A stretch of 39,253 nt of DNA from Gemmatimonadota bacterium (GCA_003221995.1 QHUR01000009.1:1-39253); one strand, 5' to 3'; shown: positions 6,790-14,982, counted from the first letter of the stretch. Numbers and translations: made by a program. Notes: generated from the sequence alone by a model not told the origin.

Positions 6790-7467
6790 TCATTCCCGCC
6801 GGTCCTGGAGATGGACCCGCAATTCGTTGCGCGCCCTATGGATATACGTCTTCACCGTGCCCAGCGGCAGGTCCAGGATGCGGGCGATCTCCTCGTAGGA
6901 ATGCCCTTCCACGTGCCGCAGCAGGATGCAGGCGCGGTACTCGGGTCGCAGCCGCCCGATGGCGCGCTCGATGGCGCTGCCCAGCTCGCGCGCCTCGACC
7001 TCCTGGAGCGGGTCTTCCCCGCGGCCATCGAGCTGCAGGGCGGTCGCGGCTATCTCGTCGGGCGTCGTGGCGTGCGGCGACCCGTCGATCGACAGAGTGT
7101 CGAGGTCGCGCTTGCGCAGGTGATCGATCGCGGCGTTGTTCGCGATCTTGAAGATCCAAGAGGAGAACTTGAACTCCGCGCGGTAGCTGGCGAGGCCGTT
7201 CAGCACCTTGACGAACGTTTCCTGCGCCAGGTCCTCGGCGAGGGCGCGGTCGCGCACCATGCGATACAGGAGCGAAAACACCGGTCGCTCGTAGCGGCGC
7301 ACCAGCTCCCGGAACGCCGGCTCGTGACCCTGCTTCGCCCACTCGACGAGATCCTGGTCGCTGGCGCCGGTCAGGTTGGCCGGCCTATCTTTCGCGCCTA
7401 TGACGCCGTCTCCTTCTTCCGAGGTGGTCCGGGCCGCGCGAGGGAGTGCGGCGGACGGCGAGATCAA
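6790..7467 (-). CDS. ECF-family RNA polymerase sigma factor
   Basis: Up to 225 residues. Region 2 spans about residues 45-110 (FRELVRRYERPVFSLLYRMV, DLAQETFVKVL, FSSWIFKIANNAAIDHLRKR) and region 4 about 165-215 (LRPEYRACILLRHVEGHSYE, LPLGTVKTYIHRAR). ECF factors direct RNA polymerase to stress or envelope regulons and are held by a cognate anti-sigma, here encoded just downstream. The only standard start is TTG 7467, 68 nt inside the divergent ubiE gene and without a ribosome site. An AAGGAG sits 8 nt before an in-frame ATA at 7401, directly over the ubiE ATG, and would give a 203-residue protein. I give the longer frame because the codon is standard, but the shorter product is plausible. Confidence 0.9.
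   Translation of the reverse strand: MISPSAALPRAARTTSEEGDGVIGAKDRPANLTGASDQDLVEWAKQGHEPAFRELVRRYERPVFSLLYRMVRDRALAEDLAQETFVKVLNGLASYRAEFKFSSWIFKIANNAAIDHLRKRDLDTLSIDGSPHATTPDEIAATALQLDGRGEDPLQEVEARELGSAIERAIGRLRPEYRACILLRHVEGHSYEEIARILDLPLGTVKTYIHRARNELRVHLQDRRE
7386..7391 (+). promoter_or_regulatory. -10 hexamer of the quinone operon, predicted leaderless
   Basis: TATCTT lies 8 nt before the ubiE ATG (7400), with no ribosome site in between. No convincing -35 is visible at 16-19 bp upstream. The position would start the mRNA at or next to the ATG, as at several other unit heads in this window. Confidence 0.35.
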
Positions 7468-8146
7468 GCGGGCCTACGTCCGCCGGATGTTCGCCGCGGT
7501 GGCCCCGCGCTACGACCTCCTCAATCACCTGCTCAGCCTCAACCTCGACCGCCGCTGGCGCCGCGCTGCCGTGGCGCGACTCGGCTGGGAAGCGAGACCG
7601 GACGGCGTCTATCTCGACCTCTGTGCCGGCACGATGGACCTGGCCGCCGCGCTGGCGCGCGAGCCCCGGTTCCGCGGCCGGGTGATCGGCGCCGACTTCG
7701 TCGTGCCGATGCTCGCGCTGGGTCGCGGCAAGTCGGCCCGCGCCGCGCCGGTGGCGGCGGACGCGCTACTCCTGCCCTTTCCCGACCGGGCGTTCGATGG
7801 CGCGCTCGTGGGGTTCGGGGTGCGCAACCTGACGGACCTCGACGCCGGGCTGCGGGAGACGGCGCGCGTCCTCAGGCCGGGCGCGCGCTTCGTGGTGCTC
7901 GAGTTCGCGACGCCGCGCTTCGCGCCGCTCCGCGCGATCTACCTGCTCTACTTCCGTCGGGTGCTCCCGGCGATCGGGCGCGCGGTGTCCAAACATAGGG
8001 ATGCCTATACCTACCTGCCAGAGTCGGTGAAGACGTTCCCCGAGCCCGAGGCGCTCGCCGCCCGCATGCGCGCGGCCGGCTTCGCGGACGTGCGCTTCGA
8101 GCTCCTGGCCGGCGGGATCTGCGCCGTCCACCATGGCACTCGATAA
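7400..8146 (+). CDS. ubiE: UbiE/MenG-type demethylmenaquinone methyltransferase
   Basis: 248 residues from ATG 7400. It is a class I SAM methyltransferase of the UbiE type: the FAAVAPRYDLLNHLLSLNLD start, SAM-binding YLDLCAGTMDLAAALA, a GFGVRNLTDLDAGLRE segment, VLEFATPR, and YTYLPESVKTFPEPE near the end. The enzyme adds the last methyl group to the quinone ring. Its partners UbiD, UbiA and UbiX follow in the same operon, which supports a role in menaquinone (or another isoprenoid quinone) synthesis. The ubiD start lies 14 bp inside its 3' end. A GTG or ATG further upstream in this frame (7376) would collide with the sigma gene and lacks support. Confidence 0.93.
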   Translation: MTPSPSSEVVRAARGSAADGEIKRAYVRRMFAAVAPRYDLLNHLLSLNLDRRWRRAAVARLGWEARPDGVYLDLCAGTMDLAAALAREPRFRGRVIGADFVVPMLALGRGKSARAAPVAADALLLPFPDRAFDGALVGFGVRNLTDLDAGLRETARVLRPGARFVVLEFATPRFAPLRAIYLLYFRRVLPAIGRAVSKHRDAYTYLPESVKTFPEPEALAARMRAAGFADVRFELLAGGICAVHHGTR

Positions 8147-9611
8147 CCTGCGCGCCTTCGTCGGCGCGATCGACGCCGCGGGCGACCTGCGGCGGGTCGC
8201 GCATCCCGTGTCCGTGGACAAGGAGATCACCGAGATCGCGGACCGCTGCATGAAGTCGGCGGGCGGGGGGCCTGCGCTCCTGTTCGAGCGCCCCACGCTG
8301 CCGCAGGGGGGGGCGTCGCGCTACCCGGTCGCCGTCAACCTGTTCGGCTCCGAGAAGCGCATGGCACTGGCGCTGGGCGTTCCGTGCCTCGACGAGATCG
8401 GCGGGCGGATCGCGACGCTTCTCAACGTCAAGGTCCCGGACACCCTGCTGGGCAAGCTCGCCATGCTCCCCCAGCTCGCCGAGGTCGCCAAGTTCCCACC
8501 CAAGGCCGTCGGCGGCCGCGCGCCGGCCCAGGAGATCGTCGTGCGGGACCGGGACGTCGATCTCTCGCAGTTCCCGATCCCCGTCTGCTGGCCCGAGGAC
8601 GGCGGCCCCTACATCACGCTGCCGGGTGTCATCACGCGCGACCCGAAGACGGGCGTGCGCAACGTGGGGATGTACCGCATTCAGGTGATCGCCCCGAACG
8701 AGCTGGCGATGCACTGGCAGCGGCACAAGGTGGGGGCGGCCCATTGGCGCGAGATGGCGGCGCGGGGGGAGACGATGCCCGTGGCCATCGCCCTGGGCGG
8801 CGATCCGGCGTCGATCTACGCCGCGTCGGCGCCACTCCCGCCCTCGATCGACGAGTTCCTGTTCGCCGGATTCTTGCGGAAGGAGCCGGTCCGGCTCGCG
8901 AAGGCGATCACCTGCGACCTGGAGGTGCCGGCCGAGGCGGAGCTCGTGCTCGAGGGCTACGTGGACCCGCGGGAGGAGCTCGTCCTCGAGGGACCGTTCG
9001 GCGACCACACGGGCTTCTACTCGCTCGCGGATTACTATCCCAAGGTGCACGTCACGGCGGTGACGATGCGCCCGGAGCCGATCTGGCCCCATACGATCGT
9101 GGGCCGGCCGCCGATGGAGGACTACTGGCTCGGTCACGCCACGGAGCGGATCTTCCTGCCGCTCTTGAAGCTCACGCTGCCCGAGATCGTCGACCTCCAC
9201 ATGCCCCCCGAGGGGATCTTCCACAACCTCGTGTTCGTCAGCATCGACAAGCAGTACCCGGGCCAGGCGTACAAGGTGATGAACGGGCTGTGGGGGCAGG
9301 GGCTGATGTCGCTCGCCAAGGTGATCGTCGTCCTCGACAAGGACGTGAGCGTGCGCGACCCCAAGGAGGCGTGGTGGGTGGCATTGAACCACATCGATCC
9401 CGAGCGCGACGTGCGGTTCAGCATGGGACCGATCGACGTGCTCGACCACTCGAGCCGCGGCTTCACCTACGGCTCGAAGATGGGAATCGACGCGACCCGC
9501 AAGTGGAAAGAAGAGGGCTTCACGCGCGAATGGCCGGGGAAGATCGTGATGGACGAGAAGACGAAGCTGCGGGTGGATGCGATGTGGAGGGAGCTTGGCA
9601 TCGAGCTCTGA
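8133..9611 (+). CDS. ubiD: UbiD-family prenyl-FMN-dependent decarboxylase
   Basis: 492 residues. Full-length UbiD-like enzyme: N-terminal LRAFVGAIDAAGDLRRV, central VRDRDVDLSQFPIPVCWPED and ITLPGVITRDPKTGVRNVGMYR, the LVLEGPFGDHTGFYS region that carries an acidic catalytic residue, and C-terminal MGIDATRKWKEEG. UbiD enzymes remove a ring carboxyl group using prenylated FMN made by UbiX, which is encoded two genes downstream. In the futalosine route a UbiD homologue acts on the 1,4-dihydroxy-6-naphthoate branch; in ubiquinone synthesis it acts on the octaprenyl benzoate. The surrounding set fits either, with menaquinone favoured for this kind of organism. It overlaps ubiE by 14 bp. Confidence 0.93.
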   Translation: MALDNLRAFVGAIDAAGDLRRVAHPVSVDKEITEIADRCMKSAGGGPALLFERPTLPQGGASRYPVAVNLFGSEKRMALALGVPCLDEIGGRIATLLNVKVPDTLLGKLAMLPQLAEVAKFPPKAVGGRAPAQEIVVRDRDVDLSQFPIPVCWPEDGGPYITLPGVITRDPKTGVRNVGMYRIQVIAPNELAMHWQRHKVGAAHWREMAARGETMPVAIALGGDPASIYAASAPLPPSIDEFLFAGFLRKEPVRLAKAITCDLEVPAEAELVLEGYVDPREELVLEGPFGDHTGFYSLADYYPKVHVTAVTMRPEPIWPHTIVGRPPMEDYWLGHATERIFLPLLKLTLPEIVDLHMPPEGIFHNLVFVSIDKQYPGQAYKVMNGLWGQGLMSLAKVIVVLDKDVSVRDPKEAWWVALNHIDPERDVRFSMGPIDVLDHSSRGFTYGSKMGIDATRKWKEEGFTREWPGKIVMDEKTKLRVDAMWRELGIEL

Positions 9612-9612
9612 G

Positions 9613-10503
9613 GTGCGTCGCGAGGGCCAGACCTTCGCCGGCGAGTCGCTGCTCGTCCGCTACGTCAACTTCGTCAAGCTTCCCCATACGATTTTCGCGC
9701 TGCCGTTCGCGCTGCTCGGCGTGGTCGTGGCCTCCTATCACGCTGCCGTCACGTGGCGCACGCTGGGACTCGCGGTGCTCGCGTTCACCTGCGCCCGCTT
9801 CGTGGCGCTCGGCTTCAACCGCATCGCGGACCGCGCGCTCGACGCGAGGAACCCGCGCACGCGGGCGCGCGAGCTGCCGTCGGGGCGGCTGACGCTCGGC
9901 CAGGCGTGGGCCGCGGTCGTGGTCGCCGCCGCGCTGTTTCTCTGGGCCGCATGGGCGCTGAACCCCCTGTGCTTCGCCCTCGCGCCCGTCGCCCTCGTGT
10001 TCATCTCCGGCTACAGCTACGCCAAGCGCTTCACCCACTGGTCGCACCTCTGGCTCGGCCTCGCCGACGGCATCGCGACGCCGGCGGGGTACCTCGCCGT
10101 CACGGGGCGATGGAGCGAGCCGTGGTGGCTGTTGCCGGTCGGGGCGCTCGTGGTCACGTTCTGGGTCGGCGGGTTCGACGTGTTCTACGCGCTGCAGGAC
10201 GAGGATTTCGACCGCGCGGAGCGGCTCAAGTCTCTCGTCGTGCGGCTGGGGCAGGGCCCGGCGATTTTCGCCGCCAAGCTGCTGCACGGACTCGCGCTCG
10301 TGGCGCTCGTCCTGTTCGGGCTGGGCGTGGGGTTGGGCGTCGCCTACTACGCGGGGGTGGCGATCGGCGCGGCGCTGATCGTCTGGGAACACCGGCTCGT
10401 GCAGCCCGGCGATCTGTCACGCCTCGACGCGGCGTTTTTTACCGCCAATGGGATCGTGAGTATGGTCGTGCTTCTCGGCGCGATCGTGGATCGGGTGCTG
10501 TGA
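9613..10503 (+). CDS. ubiA: UbiA-family polyprenyltransferase
   Basis: 296 residues from GTG 9613, 1 nt after the ubiD stop. An integral membrane protein with about eight to nine helices and both Asp-rich prenyl diphosphate motifs: FNRIADRALDARNPRTRARE in the first third and DVFYALQDEDFDRAERLKS near residue 190. UbiA enzymes attach the isoprenoid tail to an aromatic acid at the inner membrane. Its place between the UbiD-type decarboxylase and the UbiX-type flavin prenyltransferase gives the aromatic acceptor as a quinone precursor, possibly dihydroxynaphthoate (MqnP-like). The exact acceptor cannot be told from sequence. Confidence 0.93.
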   Translation: MRREGQTFAGESLLVRYVNFVKLPHTIFALPFALLGVVVASYHAAVTWRTLGLAVLAFTCARFVALGFNRIADRALDARNPRTRARELPSGRLTLGQAWAAVVVAAALFLWAAWALNPLCFALAPVALVFISGYSYAKRFTHWSHLWLGLADGIATPAGYLAVTGRWSEPWWLLPVGALVVTFWVGGFDVFYALQDEDFDRAERLKSLVVRLGQGPAIFAAKLLHGLALVALVLFGLGVGLGVAYYAGVAIGAALIVWEHRLVQPGDLSRLDAAFFTANGIVSMVVLLGAIVDRVL

Positions 10504-10512
10504 AGAAAAGGC

Positions 10513-10592
10513 GTGGGGAGTGGGGAGTGGTTCGTGACGGTGTGAACCGTCGCTCCGCCGGGGTCCGCAAGGTACCACTCCCCACTCCCCAC
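10513..10592. repeat. 19-bp perfect inverted repeat in the ubiA-ubiX gap
   Basis: The left arm GTGGGGAGTGGGGAGTGGT (10513-10531) is repeated in reverse complement at 10574-10592, with a 42-nt loop. The right arm runs on with one more ACTCCCC unit. The loop contains its own hairpin, GACGGT-GTGA-ACCGTC (10536-10551). The whole 10504-10657 gap between ubiA and ubiX is otherwise non-coding and G/C-run-rich; I see no promoter or ribosome site of note in it. A transcribed copy would fold into a long stem and could act as a processing or attenuation site, or be a small non-autonomous repeat. Confidence 0.85.
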
Positions 10593-10657
10593 TCCCCGGC
10601 GCCACCGGGCCCTTCCCGGCACCCGAAACGAAGCCCCACACCCAATAGGCGCGGGCG

Positions 10658-11245
10658 GTGACGAAGCTTCCCGTCATTCTTGCGATCACCGGCGCCTCCG
10701 GTGCCGTTTACGGCGTGCGCTTGCTCGAGGTGCTCGCCACGCACCACGTGCCGACCTGGCTCATGATCTCGAGCCACGGCTGGCGGCTCCTCGCGGAGGA
10801 GTGCGGCATCAAGGACGACCGCGAGCTGAAAAGCGCGACGGGCGGCGAATGGGCGAGCGTGCGCGTGTTCGACGACAAGGACCGCGGGGCAGCGCCCGCC
10901 TCGGGCTCCGCCCGGAGCACCGGAATGGTGGTCTGCCCCTGCTCGATGGGTACCGTGGCGGCGATCGCGCACGGGACGAGCCGCTCGCTGATCGAGCGCG
11001 CCGCCGACGTCGTGCTCAAGGAACGGCGCACGCTCGTTCTCGTCCCCCGCGAGACGCCGCTCTCGCTCGTGCATTTGCGGAACCTGACGCTCGCCACGGA
11101 GGCCGGCGCGATCGTGCTCCCCGCGGCGCCGGGGTTCTATCACAAGCCCAAGCAGGTCACGGACCTCGTGGACTTCGTGGTGCAACGGACCCTCGACCAC
11201 CTCGGCCTGGAGATCGAGCTCGTCAAGCGGTGGGAAGGCAAGTAG
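10658..11245 (+). CDS. ubiX: UbiX flavin prenyltransferase
   Basis: 195 residues from GTG. It makes prenylated FMN, the cofactor of UbiD-type decarboxylases, from reduced FMN and dimethylallyl phosphate. Family motifs: LAITGASGAVYGVRLLEVL at the start, the ASGSARSTGMVVCPCSMGTV segment, HGTSRSLIERAADVVLKERR and LVLVPRETPLSLVHLRNL. Length is standard. The gene is in the same direction as ubiD and ubiA but is separated from ubiA by 154 bp with a large inverted repeat, so expression may be uneven across the gap. A metallophosphoesterase gene follows after 10 bp. Confidence 0.95.
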   Translation: MTKLPVILAITGASGAVYGVRLLEVLATHHVPTWLMISSHGWRLLAEECGIKDDRELKSATGGEWASVRVFDDKDRGAAPASGSARSTGMVVCPCSMGTVAAIAHGTSRSLIERAADVVLKERRTLVLVPRETPLSLVHLRNLTLATEAGAIVLPAAPGFYHKPKQVTDLVDFVVQRTLDHLGLEIELVKRWEGK

Positions 11246-11255
11246 TTCGGCGGCG

Positions 11256-11729
11256 ATGAGGCTTGGCATCATCTCCGACACGCACGGGCTGCTGCGACCG
11301 CAAGTGTTCGACGTGTTCAAGGAAGTCGATCACATCCTACACGCCGGGGACGTGGGGAAGTCGGAGATCCTGACCGACCTGGAGACGCTGGCGCCCGTGA
11401 CGGCGGTGTACGGGAACGTGGACGACCGCGAGCTGCGCTCCCGCCTGCCGCAGGTCGCCGAGGTCGAGCTGGACGGCTTCGCGATCGTGGTGACGCACGG
11501 CGATCAGTTCGGCCACCCGACGCCGCACAAGCTGCACGCCGCGTTCCCGCGAGCGGAGATCGTCGTGTACGGGCACACCCACATGCCGCTGCTCGAGCTG
11601 GTGGACAAGACCGTGACCGTCGTGAACCCCGGTGCCGCGGGGCCGGCGCGATTCCGGCTCGCGGCCACTGTCGGGATCATGGAGCTCGAGGCGGGGATTC
11701 CGCCCAGGGCGCGGCTGGTGAAGCTGTGA
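11256..11729 (+). CDS. YfcE/MJ0936-type metallophosphoesterase
   Basis: 157 residues. Calcineurin-like phosphoesterase with all metal-binding blocks: GIISDTHG (residues 4-11), HAGDVGK, YGNVDDRE, VVTHGDQFG and YGHTHMP. It is the short single-domain type (YfcE, MJ0936), which hydrolyses phosphodiesters in vitro. The physiological substrate is unknown. It follows ubiX after 10 bp in the same unit but no direct link to quinone synthesis is known. It ends 10 bp from the convergent mutM stop, with no terminator stem between. Confidence 0.9.
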   Translation: MRLGIISDTHGLLRPQVFDVFKEVDHILHAGDVGKSEILTDLETLAPVTAVYGNVDDRELRSRLPQVAEVELDGFAIVVTHGDQFGHPTPHKLHAAFPRAEIVVYGHTHMPLLELVDKTVTVVNPGAAGPARFRLAATVGIMELEAGIPPRARLVKL

Positions 11730-11739
11730 CCGAGCGGCG

Positions 11740-12567
11740 CTACCGCTGGCACCGCGGGCAGAACGTCGTCGCCCGGAGATCGATCGTGTGCGTCGTCACG
11801 AGCTTCTTGCCACACCGCACGCACGGCTCGCCCGCCCGCCCGTACACCTTCAGCTCGAACTGGAACCGCCCGCGCTCGCCCACCCCGGTGCGATAGTCCC
11901 GCACCGTGGTCCCGGATGAATTGACCGCGCGCTCCAGCACGTCGCGGATCGCGGCGTGCAGCCGCGCGAATTCGTCGAGCGAGAGCTTGTGGGTGCGCTT
12001 CGACGGATCGATCCGCGCCTCGAACAGCGCCTCGTTGGCGTAAATGTTTCCCACTCCCGCGAGGCGACGCTGGTCCATGATCGCCTTCTTCACCGCGGTG
12101 CGCGTGCCCTTGAGCCGCTCGGCGAACACGAAAGGCGTGAACGTCTCCTCCAGCGGCTCGGGGCCGATGCGGTTGCTATACGCCGCCCAGCCCGGCTCGT
12201 CCAACAGCCACACGGTCCCGAGCCGGCGCACGTCACGGTACAGGAAGTAGCGGCCGTCCTCGAGGGTGCAGGTGAGCACGGCGTACTTCGTCTCGGCCTT
12301 CGTCGGCGGTCGGTCGTACACGATCAGCGAGCCGGTCATGCGCGGCTGCACGACGAGGCGGTGACCGCTCGCGAGGCGCAGCACGGCGTGCTTGGCGCGG
12401 CGGCTCACTTCCTCGACGGCGTTCCCGGTGAGGGTGCGCAACAACCGGGGCTTCGAGACGCGGCGCAACACGTCGGTCTTCTTGAGCCGGGCGCGCACGA
12501 TCTTGTGGCCCTCGAGCCGCGGCCCGATCTCCCGGACAATCGTCTCGACCTCAGGCAGCTCCGGCAC
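11740..12567 (-). CDS. mutM: Formamidopyrimidine-DNA glycosylase
   Basis: 275 residues. The start MPELPEVETIVREIGPRL holds the catalytic Pro2-Glu3 after Met removal. Later features are the NIYANEALFEARIDP helix-two-turn-helix and a C-terminal zinc finger with two Cys pairs (CVRCG and CPRCQR). The enzyme removes oxidised purines such as 8-oxoguanine from DNA. A Lys residue (PAMT-like position TVRDYRTGVGERGRFQFELKVYG) is as in MutM/Fpg rather than Nei. The start lies 17 bp inside the purD 3' end, and no separate promoter is visible, so it is probably co-transcribed with purD. Confidence 0.95.
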   Translation of the reverse strand: MPELPEVETIVREIGPRLEGHKIVRARLKKTDVLRRVSKPRLLRTLTGNAVEEVSRRAKHAVLRLASGHRLVVQPRMTGSLIVYDRPPTKAETKYAVLTCTLEDGRYFLYRDVRRLGTVWLLDEPGWAAYSNRIGPEPLEETFTPFVFAERLKGTRTAVKKAIMDQRRLAGVGNIYANEALFEARIDPSKRTHKLSLDEFARLHAAIRDVLERAVNSSGTTVRDYRTGVGERGRFQFELKVYGRAGEPCVRCGKKLVTTHTIDLRATTFCPRCQR

Positions 12568-13840
12568 GCTGCAACTCCCGCCACCCGATGTCCCGCCGCC
12601 AGGTCTTCCCCTGGAAGGAGATGCGCTCGCACAGCGCCGCGCCCCGGGCCGCCGCCTCCGCCACCGTGTCGCCGAGCCCGGTCACGCCGAGCACGCGGCC
12701 GCCGTGCACCCGCAGGGTGCCGTCCGGGTCGCGGTAGGTGCCCGCATGGAACACGAGCGCGTCGGCGGGCGGCTCCTCGGGCAGCACGATCGCGGCGCCC
12801 ACCTCGGGCTGATCGGGGTAGCCCCGGGCGGCGAGCACCGTGCACACGGCCGCGCGCGCGGCGGGGAGCGTCGGCCGCTCGGGCCGCCACCCGCCTGTGG
12901 CGATGGCCGCGAGCGCTCCCCCGAGCGCACCCGGGGGCAGCACCGGGAGCAGGGCCTGCGCCTCGGGGTCGCCGAAGCGGCAGTTGAACTCGAGCACGTA
13001 GGGCGTTCCGTCGGCCGCGATCATGAGACCGGCGTAGAGCACGCCCTGGTACGGCGTACCCCGGGCTGCCATCTCGCGCAGCGTGGGCACCAGCACCTCG
13101 CGACGCACCCGCTCGATCAGTTCCTCGGTCGCGAGGCTCACCGGGCAGTAAGCGCCCATCCCGCCGGTGTTGGGCCCCGTGTCGCCATCGCCCAAGCGCT
13201 TGTGATCCTGCGCCGCCGGCAGGATCTGGACCTGCTCCCCGTCCGTGAGGGCGAGGACGGAGAGCTCCTCACCCTCCAGAAACTGCTCGATCACGATCTC
13301 GCGGCCCGCGTCGCCCAGCCGGCCATCCGCGAGCATCGCCCGGGCGCTTGCCGCCGCCTCGTCCCGCGTCGCACAGATCACGGCGCCCTTGCCGCCGGCG
13401 AGCCCCGAGGCCTTGACGACGAGCGGCACGGCGTGGCGGGCGATGTAGGCGAGCGCGGGAGGGAGCTCGGTGAAGCCGTGACTCGCCGCGGTCGCGACGC
13501 CGGCGCGGCGCATCACGTCCTTCGCGAACGCTTTGGACGACTCGAGCCGCGCGGCCGCCTGCGTCGGTCCGAACACCGCGCGGCCCGCCGCGCGCAGGCG
13601 ATCGACGAGCCCCGCGGCGAGGGGCGCCTCGGGACCCACAACGGTGAGGTCGATCTTGTGCTCGACGGCGGCCGCTACGAGGTCGTGCACCGCGGTGGCC
13701 GGGATCCTGAGGTTGCTGCCGTGGCGCGCGGTGCCCGGGTTGCCTGGGGCGGCGAAGAGGGTCGCGTCGGGGAGGTCGCGCTGCAGCGCCCAGCAGAGCG
13801 CGTGCTCGCGGCCGCCACCCCCGACGACCAGGACCCTCAC
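12551..13840 (-). CDS. purD: Phosphoribosylamine-glycine ligase
   Basis: 429 residues, normal for PurD. The N-terminal domain starts with MRVLVVGGGGREHALCWAL. The ATP-grasp core has GPEAPLAAGLVDRLRAAG, VVKASGLAGGKGA, GPNTGGMGAYCPV and EFNCRFGDPEAQALLP. PurD joins 5-phosphoribosylamine to glycine with ATP, the second step of purine synthesis. The GTG start overlaps the stop of the upstream M48 peptidase by 4 bp (GTGA), and the 3' end overlaps mutM by 17 bp, so the three genes form one minus-strand unit. Confidence 0.96.
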   Translation of the reverse strand: MRVLVVGGGGREHALCWALQRDLPDATLFAAPGNPGTARHGSNLRIPATAVHDLVAAAVEHKIDLTVVGPEAPLAAGLVDRLRAAGRAVFGPTQAAARLESSKAFAKDVMRRAGVATAASHGFTELPPALAYIARHAVPLVVKASGLAGGKGAVICATRDEAAASARAMLADGRLGDAGREIVIEQFLEGEELSVLALTDGEQVQILPAAQDHKRLGDGDTGPNTGGMGAYCPVSLATEELIERVRREVLVPTLREMAARGTPYQGVLYAGLMIAADGTPYVLEFNCRFGDPEAQALLPVLPPGALGGALAAIATGGWRPERPTLPAARAAVCTVLAARGYPDQPEVGAAIVLPEEPPADALVFHAGTYRDPDGTLRVHGGRVLGVTGLGDTVAEAAARGAALCERISFQGKTWRRDIGWRELQRAGAA

Positions 13841-14835
13841 TTCTTCTTCAAGGCGTCCGCGAAGGCCTGGGCCGCCCGCTTCGCGGTGTCGACCACGTCG
13901 TCCACGACCGCTTTCGCTTCCTTCATGTAGTGGTCACGCGCCTCGTCGATGTCGGGCTCGATGGGGCGCCGCTCGGCGTCGGGTCCGCGGCGCGTGTACT
14001 CGCCCCCGAGCACGCGCTCGTAGTGGCCGGCTTCGATCCAGCGCTGCAGCTCCGCCGCGCGCAGCGTGTTGAAGGGGTGGGAGGCGCCCAGGGTGTTCAG
14101 GATCTTGAACACGCGATCGAGCGCACCGCCGGTCTCCTCGTACTCCTTGGCCTGGACGAGAAACGTGTTCAGGTCCATCTCCGCCATGTCCCCGCCGCCC
14201 GCCATCTTGAGGAACATGCGCAGCGAGGCGCTCGGGTCCTGACTCGCGAGCAGCCCCGCGCGGTCCGAGGACAGCTCGCTCTTGCGGAACCACTCGAGCA
14301 GGGCGAGCTGGATCGGGAGCAGCGCGATGCCGGCGAGGAACGGGAGGAACCCGAGGCTCACGTTGAGGATCAGCACCAGGAGCGTGTGGTACAGCGCATG
14401 GCCGCTCATCACATGCCCCACCTCGTGACCCAGGAGCGCACGCATCTCGTCGTCGTCGAGCAGCTTCAGGGCGCCCGAGTTGATCACGATGAACGGCCGC
14501 TCCATCCCGTACGCGCCCGCGTTGACGAACGGCGTTTGGGAGATGAACAGCTCGGGGCGCGGCTCCCAGTCCATCGTGGTAAGCACGTCGGTGTAGAGGG
14601 CGTTGAGGCGGGGGAACTGGCTCGACCCCACGCGCACGGCGTTCGCCTGAAACAACAGGCGAATGCCGCGCTCGCCCAGGAAGCCGACCACCTTCTTCAC
14701 GACTTCGTCGAACCCGGGCACCGAGCGCAGCGTCTGCAGGGCCGCACGGTCGGCGGAGTGCTCCCAGGTGACGGGGGCGATCCCGGTGAGGACCTTGCGG
14801 GGGCGCTGGGCCGGGACTCCGGTCGGCTCGGTCAT
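13837..14835 (-). CDS. M48-family zinc metallopeptidase (HtpX-like)
   Basis: 332 residues. The zinc site GHEVGH (about residues 135-140) is the M48 signature, with a third ligand in the helix SELSSDRAGLL. Hydrophobic helices flank the site (LLVLILNVSLGFLPFLAGIALL). M48 enzymes such as HtpX and Oma1 cleave damaged or misfolded membrane proteins. A C-terminal Lys-rich tail ends in KKK. A TACATT sits at 14853-14858 (minus strand) and AGGAG lies about 7 nt before the ATG, so this unit has a normal short leader, unlike its divergent or leaderless neighbours. It is the first gene of the peptidase-purD-mutM unit. Confidence 0.88.
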   Translation of the reverse strand: MTEPTGVPAQRPRKVLTGIAPVTWEHSADRAALQTLRSVPGFDEVVKKVVGFLGERGIRLLFQANAVRVGSSQFPRLNALYTDVLTTMDWEPRPELFISQTPFVNAGAYGMERPFIVINSGALKLLDDDEMRALLGHEVGHVMSGHALYHTLLVLILNVSLGFLPFLAGIALLPIQLALLEWFRKSELSSDRAGLLASQDPSASLRMFLKMAGGGDMAEMDLNTFLVQAKEYEETGGALDRVFKILNTLGASHPFNTLRAAELQRWIEAGHYERVLGGEYTRRGPDAERRPIEPDIDEARDHYMKEAKAVVDDVVDTAKRAAQAFADALKKK

Positions 14836-14892
14836 ACGGTGCTCCTACTATGAATGTAGGCTCTCAACTACGCGGGGCGTCGCCCCATGTTT

Positions 14893-14982
14893 CGCGAGTG
14901 AACTCGCGGCTCGGCCTCGGCCAGCGAACTCGCGTCGGCACGCTTCTTTAGCAGACGATGCCGAGCCGCGGCTTCAGCCGCG
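14893..14982. repeat. Inverted pair of REP-like hairpins
   Basis: Unit 1 (14893-14914, plus strand) reads CGCGAGTGAACTCGCG then GCTCGG. Unit 2 (14961-14982, minus strand) reads CGCGGCTGAAGCCGCG then the same GCTCGG. Each is a 7-bp stem around a GA dinucleotide, and the stem bases differ between units while pairing is kept. The 14836-15006 gap also holds GGGGCG-T-CGCCCC at about 14874-14886 and a half-copy GAACTCGCG near 14925. No gene or promoter for the PLP enzyme lies there. The arrangement resembles a bacterial interspersed mosaic element. Confidence 0.75.

Noticed and set aside
7872-9449. Minus-strand open frame of 525 codons opposite ubiD and ubiE
   Set aside because: Antisense of ubiD; no ribosome site or domain.
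10513-10592. Rho-independent terminator
   Set aside because: The stem has a 42-nt loop and no T-run after it, and ubiX continues the operon.
14893-14982. CRISPR array
   Set aside because: Only two hairpin units in opposite orientation, with no regular repeat-spacer pattern.
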